A stretch of 64,000 nt of DNA from Hylemonella gracilis (GTDB lineage Bacteria > Pseudomonadota > Gammaproteobacteria > Burkholderiales > Burkholderiaceae_C): positions 248,001-312,000 of the forward strand of contig NZ_CP031395.1 of the NCBI RefSeq assembly GCF_004328645.1, given 5' to 3'. The position numbers and the translations under genes are program-made. Numbering within the stretch: the stretch's first letter is position 1; each line of letters begins with the position of its first letter. This document shows, one piece after another, positions 56,256 to 64,000 of this stretch. Under the pieces are notes generated by a model. That model saw nothing but the letters and a program-made list of their open reading frames with translations, did not search any database and had not been told where the DNA came from.

Positions 56256-57080
56256 ATGATCGACTCCCGCACCGCCATCGCATTCATCGGCGGCGGCAAC
56301 ATGGCCAGCGCCATCATCGGCGGCCTGCTGCAGCAAGGCACGCCGGCCACGTCCATCAACGTGGTCGAACCCCTGCCCGCCGCCCGGCAGGCCCTGGTCG
56401 ACAAATACAAGGTGCGCGTGCACGAACAGGTCGGTGAGTTTCTGCGGGACACGGGTCTGGTGGTCTGGGCCGTGAAACCGCAGATATTCAAGGAAGTGGC
56501 CCTGGCGCTCGCGCCCGAGGTGGGCCAGGCCCTGCACCTGAGCGTGGCCGCCGGCATCGCCAGCGACAGCATCGCGCTCTGGCTGGGCAACGAGCGCATC
56601 GTGCGCGCCATGCCCAACACGCCCGCGCTGGTCGGTCTGGGCATGACCGGGCTGTACGCGCGCCCCGCCGTCGGTGCCGCCGAACGCCAGCAAGTCGAGC
56701 GCATCGCCACTTCGGTGGGCGAGGCGCTCTGGGTGGAACGCGAGGAATTGCTGGACGCCGTGACCGCCGTCTCCGGCTCCGGCCCGGCCTACTTCTTCTA
56801 CGTGCTCGAAGCCATGACGGAAGCCGGGGTGGCGCTGGGCCTCGGCCGCGAGCAGGCCTACCGCCTGGCCGTGCAGACCGCGCGCGGCGCGAGCGAGCTC
56901 GCCCATCGGTCCGACGAGCCCGCCGAGCTGCTGCGCCAGCGCGTCACCTCCAAAGGCGGCACCACGCACGAAGCCATCACCACGCTGGAGGCAGGCGGCC
57001 TCAAGCCCCTGTTCGCGCAAGCCCTGCAGGCCTGCGCCCGACGGGCCCGGGAATTGGGCGAGGAATTCGGTAAGGGTTGA
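56256..57080 (+). CDS. proC: Pyrroline-5-carboxylate reductase
   Basis: A 274-residue NAD(P)H-dependent enzyme for the final step of proline synthesis. N-terminal Rossmann IAFIGGGNMASAIIGGLLQQG, then VWAVKPQIFKEV, VRAMPNTPALVGLGMTGLYA, and the C-terminal dimer domain SGSGPAYFFYVLEAMTEAGVALGL, SKGGTTHEAITTLE. It follows glpK by 78 bases. Confidence 0.96.
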   Translation: MIDSRTAIAFIGGGNMASAIIGGLLQQGTPATSINVVEPLPAARQALVDKYKVRVHEQVGEFLRDTGLVVWAVKPQIFKEVALALAPEVGQALHLSVAAGIASDSIALWLGNERIVRAMPNTPALVGLGMTGLYARPAVGAAERQQVERIATSVGEALWVEREELLDAVTAVSGSGPAYFFYVLEAMTEAGVALGLGREQAYRLAVQTARGASELAHRSDEPAELLRQRVTSKGGTTHEAITTLEAGGLKPLFAQALQACARRARELGEEFGKG

Positions 57081-57140
57081 GGCGACCCCGAGGCCAGGCG
57101 CGCGACCCGCGCCTTGAACGCCGGACCCCGGACGTGGTGC

Positions 57141-58067
57141 TCAGACCGGGGCGTGCAGAAACAGGCCCAAGGCCACGCCCGCGAACACCGTGAAGCCCAG
57201 CCAGTGGTTCAGGCGAAAGGCCCGGAAACAGCCTTCGCGCGTGCGCTCACGGATCAGTCGGTAATGCCAACCGACCTGCACGGCGGCGACCAGCAGCGTC
57301 GCGCCCCAGACCCAGGGATGGAGGCGGTCGACCAGCAGCACGGTCCAGATCAGCAGGTGCAGCAGGTAAAAGGCCGTGATCGCCACCACGTCGAAACGGC
57401 CCAGCGTGATGGCCGAGGTCTTCATGCCGATCTTCAGGTCGTCATCGCGATCGACCATGGCGTATTCGGTGTCGTAGGCCAGCACCCAGAACAGATTTCC
57501 GAGCAGCAGCGCCCAGGCCAAGGGCGGCACCGCACCCAGAACAGCGGAGAAGCCGAGCAAATCGCCGCCTTGCACGGCGACAAAGGCCATGGGAATGCCG
57601 AAGCTGAAGGCCACGCCCAGCACGGCCTGCGGCATGGCCACGTAGCGCTTGGCGTAGGGATAGATCAAGGTCACGGCCAGCGCCGCGAAAGACCAGGCGA
57701 TGGTGGCCAGGTTGGTCGTCAGCACCAGGCCAAAGGCCAGCAGGGCCAGCACCGCGCCCAAGGCCAGCGCTTCCTTCACCGACACTTTGCCGCTGGTCAC
57801 CGGGCGTTGCGCAGTGCGCTTGACGTGCCGGTCGAAATCACGGTCGGCCACATCGTTCACGCAACAGCCCGCACTGCGCATGAGGATGGTGCCCAGCACG
57901 AACACCGCCAGCAAATGCCAGCCCGGCCAGCCCCCCGCCGCCGCCCACAACGCCGACAGCGAGGGCCAGAGCAACAACAGCCAACCCGCCGGACGATTCC
58001 AGCGGATGAGGTCGAGGTAAAGAGTCCAGCGCGAGGGCTGGATGGGTGGCGTGGCGGATGAGGACAT
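57141..58067 (-). CDS. ubiA: 4-hydroxybenzoate polyprenyltransferase
   Basis: A 308-residue membrane prenyltransferase with the two aspartate-rich motifs [15 protein letters not shown] and [17 protein letters not shown]. It attaches the polyprenyl tail to 4-hydroxybenzoate in ubiquinone biosynthesis. The ATG at 58067 is chosen; an upstream extension to 58124 reads into a palindromic repeat and is not credible. It converges with proC. Confidence 0.95.
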   Translation of the reverse strand: MSSSATPPIQPSRWTLYLDLIRWNRPAGWLLLLWPSLSALWAAAGGWPGWHLLAVFVLGTILMRSAGCCVNDVADRDFDRHVKRTAQRPVTSGKVSVKEALALGAVLALLAFGLVLTTNLATIAWSFAALAVTLIYPYAKRYVAMPQAVLGVAFSFGIPMAFVAVQGGDLLGFSAVLGAVPPLAWALLLGNLFWVLAYDTEYAMVDRDDDLKIGMKTSAITLGRFDVVAITAFYLLHLLIWTVLLVDRLHPWVWGATLLVAAVQVGWHYRLIRERTREGCFRAFRLNHWLGFTVFAGVALGLFLHAPV

Positions 58068-58085
58068 TTCAGGAATTGGAAGGCT

Positions 58086-58189
58086 GAGAAACCGTAGCGA
58101 GCGGTCCCAGCTTGCGTCGAGCATCGCAGCCGTACTGTACGTACGGCGAGAAGCGCAGGCGCGAGATGGGATCGCGCAGTAGGTTTATC
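58086..58189. repeat. 104-base imperfect palindrome between dps and ubiA
   Basis: Centred on 58138, the sequence is broadly self-complementary: CCGTAC (58130-58135)/GTACGG (58141-58146) at the centre, AGCGGTCCCA/TGGGATCGCGC farther out, and GAGAAACC (58086-58093)/GGTTTATC (58182-58189) at the ends. It abuts the dps stop. It could fold as a long hairpin acting as terminator or mRNA stabiliser, or be a mobile palindromic repeat. Confidence 0.7.
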
Positions 58190-58679
58190 AGTCTTCCAAG
58201 AGGGAGCGGAGCATCCAGGCGCTCTGCTCATGCACGGTCAGGCGCTGCGTCAGCAGATCGGCCGTGGGCTCGTCGTTGGCCTTCTCGGCCAGGGGGAAGA
58301 TGGCACGCGCCGTGCGCGCCACAGCTTCGTGGCCTTCGACCAGGATGCGCACCATCTCCATCGCCTTGGGTGGCGTGGCCGGCACGTCGGGCACGGAGGC
58401 CAGCTTGCCGAACTGGGCGTAGGAGCCCGGCGCCGCGTGGCCCAGCGAGCGGATGCGCTCGGCCACCGGGTCCACCGCGTTCCACAGCTCGGTGTACTGC
58501 GTCATGAACATGGTGTGCAGGGTGTTGAACATCGGCCCCGTCACGTTCCAGTGAAAGTTGTGCGTGGTCAGGTACAGGGTGTAGGTATCGGCCAGCAACC
58601 GGGACAGGCCCTCGGCGATGGCCGCGCGGTCCTGTTCGCTGATGCCGATGTTGATGGCGGGTGCCGTGGTCTTGGCCAT
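58188..58679 (-). CDS. dps: Dps-family DNA-protecting ferritin
   Basis: A 163-residue protein with the Dps signature: [42 protein letters not shown], in which His and Asp/Glu residues form the intersubunit ferroxidase centre, and [12 protein letters not shown] near the end. Dodecamers oxidise and store iron with hydrogen peroxide and shield DNA. It follows oxyR on the same strand with a 53-base gap and is likely OxyR-controlled. Confidence 0.95.
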   Translation of the reverse strand: MAKTTAPAINIGISEQDRAAIAEGLSRLLADTYTLYLTTHNFHWNVTGPMFNTLHTMFMTQYTELWNAVDPVAERIRSLGHAAPGSYAQFGKLASVPDVPATPPKAMEMVRILVEGHEAVARTARAIFPLAEKANDEPTADLLTQRLTVHEQSAWMLRSLLED

Positions 58680-58732
58680 GCGTGAACTCCTTGTCGTCGG
58701 TGAAGAATGAATCGGGGAATCGGGGCCGCGGA

Positions 58733-59722
58733 TCAGGCCGCCTGGGCCTCGACCTGGCGCAGATCCGACAGGCGGATGACGCCCGGCAGCGCGCAGGCGT
58801 AAATGGCGTTGCGCAAGGCGGCGATGGCGCCGTAGCGCGTGAAGCTGCGACGCCAGACCAGCACGACGCGGCGCAGGGGCGAATCCCCATCGAAGGGCAG
58901 GTAGCGGATCAGGCTTTCGTCGGCCCCGATCCGGCTCTTGGCCTGGCCGTCCTCCAGCGCGCCCTCGGGCACCGACAGACGTGGCACCAGAGTCACGCCC
59001 ATGCCAGCGGCCACCATGTGCTTGATGGTCTCCAGCGAGGAGCCTTCGAAGCTCTTCTGTATGCCTTCGGTGTTGCTGGAGAAACGGGCGAACTCAGGAC
59101 AGACCTCCAGCACGTGGTCGCGGAAGCAATGCCCCGTGCCCAGCAGCAGCATGGTTTCGGACTTGAGCTCCTGCGTCGTGACACGCTTGCGTTGGGCCAG
59201 CGGATGGCCCACGGGCACGGCCGCGAAGAAAGGCTCGTCGTACAAGGGCGCGACGGCCAGGCCGGTGTCCGGAAACGGCTCGGCCAGGATGGCGCAGTCG
59301 ATCTCGCCCGTGCGCAACATTTCCAGCAGCTTGCCGGTGAAGTTCTCCTGCAGCACCAGGGGCATCTGCGGCGAGAGGCGAATGTTCTGCCGCACCAGAT
59401 CGGGCAAGAGGTATGGGCCGATGGTGTAAATCACCCCCATGCGCAGGGGGCCGGCCAGCGGGTCCTTGCCGCGCTTGGCGATCTCCTTGATGTTGGCAGC
59501 CTGCTCCAGCACAGACTGCGCCTGGCGCACGATGTCTTCGCCCAGGGGCGTGACCGTGACTTCGTTGGCGCTGCGCTCGAAAAGCTTGACGTCCAGCTCC
59601 TCCTCGATCTTCTTGACCGCCACCGACAGGGTAGGTTGGGACACGAAGCAGGCCTCGGCCGCGCGACCGAAGTGTTTCTCCCGGGCCACCGCCACGATGT
59701 ATTTGAGTTCGGTCAGGGTCAT
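58733..59722 (-). CDS. oxyR: OxyR hydrogen-peroxide-sensing regulator
   Basis: A 329-residue LysR protein: [43 protein letters not shown]. The redox pair is intact at Cys199 (GTGHCFRDH) and Cys208 (EVCPEF), the same numbering as E. coli OxyR. Oxidation forms a disulfide and activates genes such as dps next door. Genes for recG and oxyR-dps-ubiA in this order are usual in Comamonadaceae. Confidence 0.96.
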   Translation of the reverse strand: MTLTELKYIVAVAREKHFGRAAEACFVSQPTLSVAVKKIEEELDVKLFERSANEVTVTPLGEDIVRQAQSVLEQAANIKEIAKRGKDPLAGPLRMGVIYTIGPYLLPDLVRQNIRLSPQMPLVLQENFTGKLLEMLRTGEIDCAILAEPFPDTGLAVAPLYDEPFFAAVPVGHPLAQRKRVTTQELKSETMLLLGTGHCFRDHVLEVCPEFARFSSNTEGIQKSFEGSSLETIKHMVAAGMGVTLVPRLSVPEGALEDGQAKSRIGADESLIRYLPFDGDSPLRRVVLVWRRSFTRYGAIAALRNAIYACALPGVIRLSDLRQVEAQAA

Positions 59723-59821
59723 GATCTAGCCATTCCATCCATCCAATAGACCGATACTATCAACATGGCCCGACCATATTCGTAACAAGGCGTGGCGCCC
59801 TGGCGCGGACCGCGCGCGGGT

Positions 59822-60412
59822 TCAGGGCAACACAGTCACGCGCAGTTGCAGCAGGCGGGGTGCCTGGCCGGCCGCGTCGCTGCGGTAGACCCCACGCTGC
59901 GGCTCCGTGCCGCTTTTGGCCAGGGTCACCCACTGGCCCAGCGGCGCCAGCACGGTGGTGCGCAATTGGCCGGTTTGCTGCGCGGGCAACTCCTTGCCGG
60001 GCTGCTGGCTCACGTTCTCACCCAGCCACTGCACTTCGACCTCGGCCTGGCGGCCGCCGGTCCAGACCGGACGCATCTGCAGCGTCTGGCCACTCTGGAA
60101 CCAGATCAATTCCTGCTTGACCCCGGCGCCATTGTTCTGGCCCTCGGCCTGCACTTCCTTGATCCAGGTCTGCGGCTGGGCCGAGGTCTGTCCCACGCGG
60201 GTCACGTCCCCATTGCGCACCTGCACCTGCTGGGCGGGCTGCAAGGGCACGGCGGGTTGGGTGCTCACGCTGTAGCCAGCGGCGGCCGCGTCGATCTGGC
60301 GCAGTTCCAGCAGCACGTTGCGCGCGGGCAGGGTTTGCGCGCCCGCCAGGGCCATGGCCCCCAGCAGCGCCGACACCAGTGCCCCCATCCTCATTCGCAA
60401 GCAGATACGCAT
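59822..60412 (-). CDS. Exported protein of unknown function
   Basis: A 196-residue protein with an N-terminal signal peptide (LVSALLGAMALAGA). The mature part is beta-rich and glutamine-rich (AGYSVSTQPAVPLQPAQQVQVRNGDV, QELIWFQSGQTLQMRPVWTGGRQAEVEVQWLGENV, LRTTVLAPLGQWVTLAKSG, LQLRVTVLP), resembling a secretin-domain or pilus-associated beta-sandwich but not matching a family I can name. No cysteines. It follows the SPOR protein on the same strand by 26 bases, so an envelope role is plausible. Confidence 0.65.
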   Translation of the reverse strand: MRICLRMRMGALVSALLGAMALAGAQTLPARNVLLELRQIDAAAAGYSVSTQPAVPLQPAQQVQVRNGDVTRVGQTSAQPQTWIKEVQAEGQNNGAGVKQELIWFQSGQTLQMRPVWTGGRQAEVEVQWLGENVSQQPGKELPAQQTGQLRTTVLAPLGQWVTLAKSGTEPQRGVYRSDAAGQAPRLLQLRVTVLP

Positions 60413-60438
60413 CTCAGCCCCTCTTCCTTCAGATTCGA

Positions 60439-62109
60439 TCAGCGCGCCTCGCGCATCACCATCGCGGGCAAGCTGCGCGCCTGGATGCGCTGAGCCGCCT
60501 GCTGGGCCTGCGCCTGCTGCGTGTAGGGCCCGGCCACGACACGCAACAGGGACTCGCCCCGGTTGTTCGGAAAGTTTTCAAGCGAGGCCTCAAGGCCCAT
60601 GGCCTGCAGTTGCGCCAGCACGCGGTGCGCGTTGTCCGCCTGCCGGAACACGCCGGCCTGCACCACCCAGGCTGTCGCCCCGACGGATCGGGTCGACGGG
60701 GATGCGGCGGAGGCCGCCGACACAGGCAAGGGCGAGGCGGCGTCCGCTTGCGGCACCATGCTGGCGGACGCCACGCCCCCCTGCGATTGGGTCACGCGCT
60801 TGGCCTGCGCCGCCTGGGACGCCGCGCGCAGGCGCGCCGATGGCTGCGGTTTGTCGCCCTCGGCAAGCGGGGCCGACGGGGCAGACGCCACACGCCGGGG
60901 TGCTGAGGAAGAGGCGGTCGGCGGCGCGGGCGCCACGGCAGGCTGGGTGACCACCCCGCTCGCCACGTTGCCAGCGCGCTTGCCCGCCGTCGCGCCCGAC
61001 GTGTCCGCCTGGGCCACTTGCCGGGCGCGGGGCGCCGTCGGCGTGGCCGCCGGCGGTTGAGAACGCGAGGACGGCACGGTCACGGCCTGCAAGGGCACCA
61101 GGTCCGCAGGCGACGCGGCCGAACCGGAAGCCGCGCCCGGCGGCGAGAAGGGGGCCGGCAGGGGCGCGTTCAAGGGCGCGGCGGCGACGGGGTTGGCCGC
61201 GAAGGACGTCACGGGCACCAGATCCGCACCGGACCGGCCCGAACGGGCCGTGGCGTCGAAGGCCGGTTCGAAGGCCACGACGGGTCGGGTGGCGGCATCG
61301 TCCACCGGTTTGCTGGCATGGGCCGCTGGCGTGGGGGCGTTCGGCAAGGTGGCCGCGGCTGCTTGCGTGATCACGCCTGCGGCCACGGCACCGGGGGTGC
61401 CAGAGGCGTTGGAGGGCGATATGGCGCCCGTGCTCGCCACCCGGCCGGAAGCGCTTTGGGTCGCCGTGGGCGCGGGCTGCGGGAGGGCCAGCGGCGTGGC
61501 GGCTTCTTGCCGCGGTGCCTCCCGGCTCACGGCCGAAGCCAGCTTGGCCCAGGCATTGCCACCCAGACGCTGCCAATCTTGCATGGCCAGCACCGGCGCC
61601 AGCAAGGCCCCCAGCACCAGCAGATTCGCCAGCAGTTGCCGCCCCAGCCGATGCGGACCAGGCGCGACGGCGGTCAACTGGCTGACGGTGTCGACCACGC
61701 CGGAGCTCTTGCGCAGCACATTGGAAATCTTGTCGTTGTAGTGGCCGTAGAGCCAGACGTTGGCGTACAGACCGGGGACGATGTAGGCCACCGAGACGAA
61801 CCACAGGCCCAGCATCCAGGCCAGCGCACTCGAATAATCGAACACCAGCTTGCCCACGCCGAACACCAGCAGCCCCGCGGTGGCCAGCGAGCCCACGTAG
61901 GCCAGCGCCCAGCCCCACATCTTGCGGTAGACCAGCCAGTTGAAGGTGAACAGGCTGGCCGCCCAATTCCAGCTCAGGCCCGCCTGCCCCGTCTCGTCGA
62001 AACGCAGAAAGCGCGGCAGGTGGTAGCCCTGCCCCCGCACACCAATGGCGGCACGGTAGAAGAGGGCGGTGTCACCCGAGGCGAGGGGATGGAAGGGATC
62101 GGCGCTCAT
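60439..62109 (-). CDS. DUF2628/SPOR-domain inner-membrane protein
   Basis: A 556-residue protein in three parts. Residues 1-180 form a DUF2628-type membrane domain (FYRAAIGVRGQGYHLPRFLRFD, SWNWAASLFTFNWLVYRKMWGWALAYVGSL, three to four hydrophobic helices). About 290 residues of Ala/Pro/Val-rich low-complexity linker follow. The last 75 residues are a SPOR domain (AWVVQAGVFRQADNAHRVLAQLQAMGLEASLENF, RVVAGPYTQQAQAQ), which binds peptidoglycan lacking stem peptides at division sites. The ATG at 62109 starts the known SADPFHP opening. Confidence 0.8.
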   Translation of the reverse strand: MSADPFHPLASGDTALFYRAAIGVRGQGYHLPRFLRFDETGQAGLSWNWAASLFTFNWLVYRKMWGWALAYVGSLATAGLLVFGVGKLVFDYSSALAWMLGLWFVSVAYIVPGLYANVWLYGHYNDKISNVLRKSSGVVDTVSQLTAVAPGPHRLGRQLLANLLVLGALLAPVLAMQDWQRLGGNAWAKLASAVSREAPRQEAATPLALPQPAPTATQSASGRVASTGAISPSNASGTPGAVAAGVITQAAAATLPNAPTPAAHASKPVDDAATRPVVAFEPAFDATARSGRSGADLVPVTSFAANPVAAAPLNAPLPAPFSPPGAASGSAASPADLVPLQAVTVPSSRSQPPAATPTAPRARQVAQADTSGATAGKRAGNVASGVVTQPAVAPAPPTASSSAPRRVASAPSAPLAEGDKPQPSARLRAASQAAQAKRVTQSQGGVASASMVPQADAASPLPVSAASAASPSTRSVGATAWVVQAGVFRQADNAHRVLAQLQAMGLEASLENFPNNRGESLLRVVAGPYTQQAQAQQAAQRIQARSLPAMVMREAR

Positions 62110-62267
62110 GAGGGCAAAGGGCGGGGAAAAATCCGTGGCCGCTCCGGGCGACGGACCGGGCACGGCGGCGCGCGCCAAGTCTAAATCAGCTCGCCGCGCT
62201 CAGGTATCTTTTTGCCCCTGGGTCAAAAGGGCTGCGCACAGCCCCGCACGCCGTGCCTGCGCCCGGC

Positions 62268-64000
62268 TCAGGCCTTCAGGTAGTCCACCCGCCCGCCCAG
62301 CCAGCGCGCCACGTGGCGCTCGGCCAGGGCCGGATGCTGCGCCAGCATCAGCGCGGCGGTCTGCCGCGCCCAGTCCAGCACCTCGCCGTCGGTGGCGAGG
62401 TCGGCAAAGCGCAGCAGGGCCGCGCCGGACTGGCGCGCGCCCAGGAATTCTCCCGGACCGCGGATTTCCAGGTCACGCCGCGCGATCTCGAATCCGTCGT
62501 TGGTCTCGGCCATGGCCTTGAGGCGCTCGCGCGCGGTCTGGCCCAGGCGCGGCGCGTCCCCGGTCGAGTACAACAGCACGCAGGCCGAGGCTTGCGCCCC
62601 GCGCCCCACCCGCCCGCGCAGCTGGTGCAGTTGCGACAGGCCAAAGCGCTCCGCGTGCTCGATCACCATCAAGGTCGCATTGGGCACGTCCACGCCCACC
62701 TCGATCACCGTGGTGCTGACCAGCAGGCCCATGCGCCCGGCCACGAACTCGGCCATCACGGCCTGCTTCTCGGCGGCCGGCAGGCGCGAATGCAGCAGGC
62801 CGACCTGGATACTGCATTCGCCGCCACGCGGCGCAGCATGGGCGCCATGATTCAAGGCCGCGGTCAGCTCGGCGTGCGTGGCCGTGGCATTCGTCAGGTC
62901 CACCGCCTCGCTTTCCTCGATCAAGGGACAGACCCAGTAGACCTGCCGTCCGTCGGCCAGTTGGGCGCGGATGCGGTCGATCAGTTCCGGGCGCCGCTGC
63001 TCCGAGATCACGCGGGTCACGATGGGGCTGCGCCCCGGCGGCAGTTCGTCCAGCGTGGACACGTCGAGGTCAGCGTAATAGCTCATGGCCAGGGTGCGCG
63101 GAATGGGCGTGGCCGTCATCATCAGCATATGCGGTTCAACGGGCCCCCACGCTGCGCCGCTGCGCGGGTCGCTGCCTTCCATCACCTTCTCGCGCAGGGC
63201 CAGTCTCTGCGCCACGCCGAAGCGATGCTGCTCGTCCACGATGGCCAGGCCCAGCCGGTGGAAATGCACCTTGTCCTGGATCACCGCGTGCGTGCCGACG
63301 ATGAGCTGGGCCTGGCCGCTGTCGATCGCTTCCAGCGTCTCGCGCCGCTCCCGGGTCTTCTGCCCACCCGCGAGCCAGGCCACCCGCACGCCCAGCGGCG
63401 CCAGCCAGTCCACCAGTTTCTTGACGTGCTGGCTGGCCAGGATTTCGGTGGGCGCCATCAGCACGCACTGGTAGCCGGCATCGATGCACACGGCGGCGGC
63501 CAGCGCGGCCACCACGGTCTTGCCGCTGCCCACGTCGCCCTGCAAGAGCCGGTGCATGGGCGAGGGCCGGGCCAGGTCTTGCGCGATTTCCTCGCTCACG
63601 CGGCGCTGCGCCGCCGTGAGCGCGAAGGGCAGCACGGCCAGCAGTTTTTCATGAAGCCCCTCGGTCTCGCCGCCGGGCCGCCCCAAGGCGAGGGCCGGCG
63701 CGCGCCGCTGAGCCTGCGCCTGCCGCGCCTGCAGCTGCGACAGCTGCTGGGCCAGCAACTCCTCGGCTTTCAGACGCAACCAGGCCGGGTGGCTGCGGTC
63801 CTGCAAGGCGGCCAGCGAAACTTCGGGGCCGGGGTGATGCAGGTAGTCCAGCGCGGCGTGCAAGGACCAGTCAGCGAGCACCCGTGCCCCACCAGGCCAG
63901 GATTGCAGGGCCTGCGGCGGCAGAGTTTCATCCAGCACCAGTTTGTCCAGCGCACGGCCCACGGCCTTGCGCAGATAGGCCTGCGGCAGGCCGGCCGTGG
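62268..64000 (-). CDS. recG: ATP-dependent DNA helicase RecG, 5'-truncated by the window edge
   Basis: The last 577 or so residues of RecG, a helicase that remodels stalled replication forks and R-loops. Visible motifs: Walker A GDVGSGKT, VLMAPTEILA, the helicase box DEQHRFG, MTATPIPRTLAMSYYADLDVSTLDELPPGRSP, VGVDVPNATLMVIEHAERFGLSQLHQLRGRVGR. The missing N-terminus contains part of the wedge domain. In-frame codons before a GTG at 63962 (AGLPQAYLRKAVGRAL) continue off the window. Confidence 0.96.
   Translation of the reverse strand, partial: TAGLPQAYLRKAVGRALDKLVLDETLPPQALQSWPGGARVLADWSLHAALDYLHHPGPEVSLAALQDRSHPAWLRLKAEELLAQQLSQLQARQAQAQRRAPALALGRPGGETEGLHEKLLAVLPFALTAAQRRVSEEIAQDLARPSPMHRLLQGDVGSGKTVVAALAAAVCIDAGYQCVLMAPTEILASQHVKKLVDWLAPLGVRVAWLAGGQKTRERRETLEAIDSGQAQLIVGTHAVIQDKVHFHRLGLAIVDEQHRFGVAQRLALREKVMEGSDPRSGAAWGPVEPHMLMMTATPIPRTLAMSYYADLDVSTLDELPPGRSPIVTRVISEQRRPELIDRIRAQLADGRQVYWVCPLIEESEAVDLTNATATHAELTAALNHGAHAAPRGGECSIQVGLLHSRLPAAEKQAVMAEFVAGRMGLLVSTTVIEVGVDVPNATLMVIEHAERFGLSQLHQLRGRVGRGAQASACVLLYSTGDAPRLGQTARERLKAMAETNDGFEIARRDLEIRGPGEFLGARQSGAALLRFADLATDGEVLDWARQTAALMLAQHPALAERHVARWLGGRVDYLKA

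Noticed and set aside
55284..57020. Leftward open frame of 578 codons opposite glpK and proC
   Set aside because: The opposite strand encodes two clear, complete enzymes. The shadow frame is Gly/His/Arg-rich without a fold.

Overview
The window looks like a chromosomal segment of a betaproteobacterium, order Burkholderiales, probably Comamonadaceae-like. The evidence is high GC with uniform codon use, an spc/alpha ribosomal operon with infA between secY and rpmJ, an oxyR-dps-ubiA neighbourhood next to recG, and an intergenic repeat near 49.7 kb that I recall as typical of Comamonadaceae. There is no phage, plasmid, insertion sequence or CRISPR array. No sequence search was run, so all assignments rest on reading motifs and gene order.

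Left part (1-17.8 kb). This is a mosaic of small transcription units: a partial LysR regulator, a LysR/TctC solute-receptor pair, an alpha/beta-hydrolase lipoprotein, a GNAT protein, a class D beta-lactamase next to a TetR regulator, a second hydrolase, a MAPEG membrane protein, a cytochrome c lipoprotein, a PDC-PAS-GGDEF diguanylate cyclase, VOC and WYL proteins, an Ldh-type oxidoreductase with a leaderless ModA-like binding protein, an SrkA-type kinase, a small orphan protein, a rhodanese, CoaX and an M20 amidohydrolase.

Sulfur oxidation block (17.8-29.8 kb). An ArsR-type regulator is divergent from a YedE/YeeE transporter. Facing them is a long leftward cluster soxC-soxD-soxY-soxZ-soxA-soxX-soxB, followed by HbpS-like, DsrE-like, YeeE-like, metallo-beta-lactamase and TlpA/SoxS-like genes. 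The structural set is the complete periplasmic Kelly-Friedrich thiosulfate pathway including sulfane dehydrogenase SoxCD. The five-gene tail, tightly coupled by ATGA overlaps, looks like an accessory sulfur import, relay and redox module and is the most interesting poorly characterised unit here. AT-rich elements sharing a TATTCGTA core or CGTA...ATATAAGGA stretch precede soxC, soxY and the regulator.

Signalling and translation (29.9-45.8 kb). A hybrid histidine kinase (HAMP-PAS-HisKA-HATPase-REC-REC-HPt) and a REC-GAF-HD-GYP protein form a phosphorelay/c-di-GMP pair. Then come an initiator tRNA with a strong terminator and the spc plus alpha ribosomal operons (rplN to rplQ), led by a near-consensus sigma70 promoter.

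Glycerol block (45.8-56.2 kb). glpS-glpT-glpP-glpQ-glpU-glpV-glpD run leftward from a shared regulatory region, and glpR-glpK run rightward. Together they import glycerol (GlpSTPQUV), phosphorylate it (GlpK) and oxidise glycerol-3-phosphate (GlpD) under a DeoR-type repressor. The right end (56.2-64 kb) holds proC, ubiA, dps, oxyR, an unknown periplasmic protein, a SPOR-domain membrane protein and a partial recG.

Two genes (glpD and the hybrid kinase), and possibly the rhodanese, are each repaired by adding one base in a homopolymer run. This points to sequencing or assembly indels rather than true pseudogenes.
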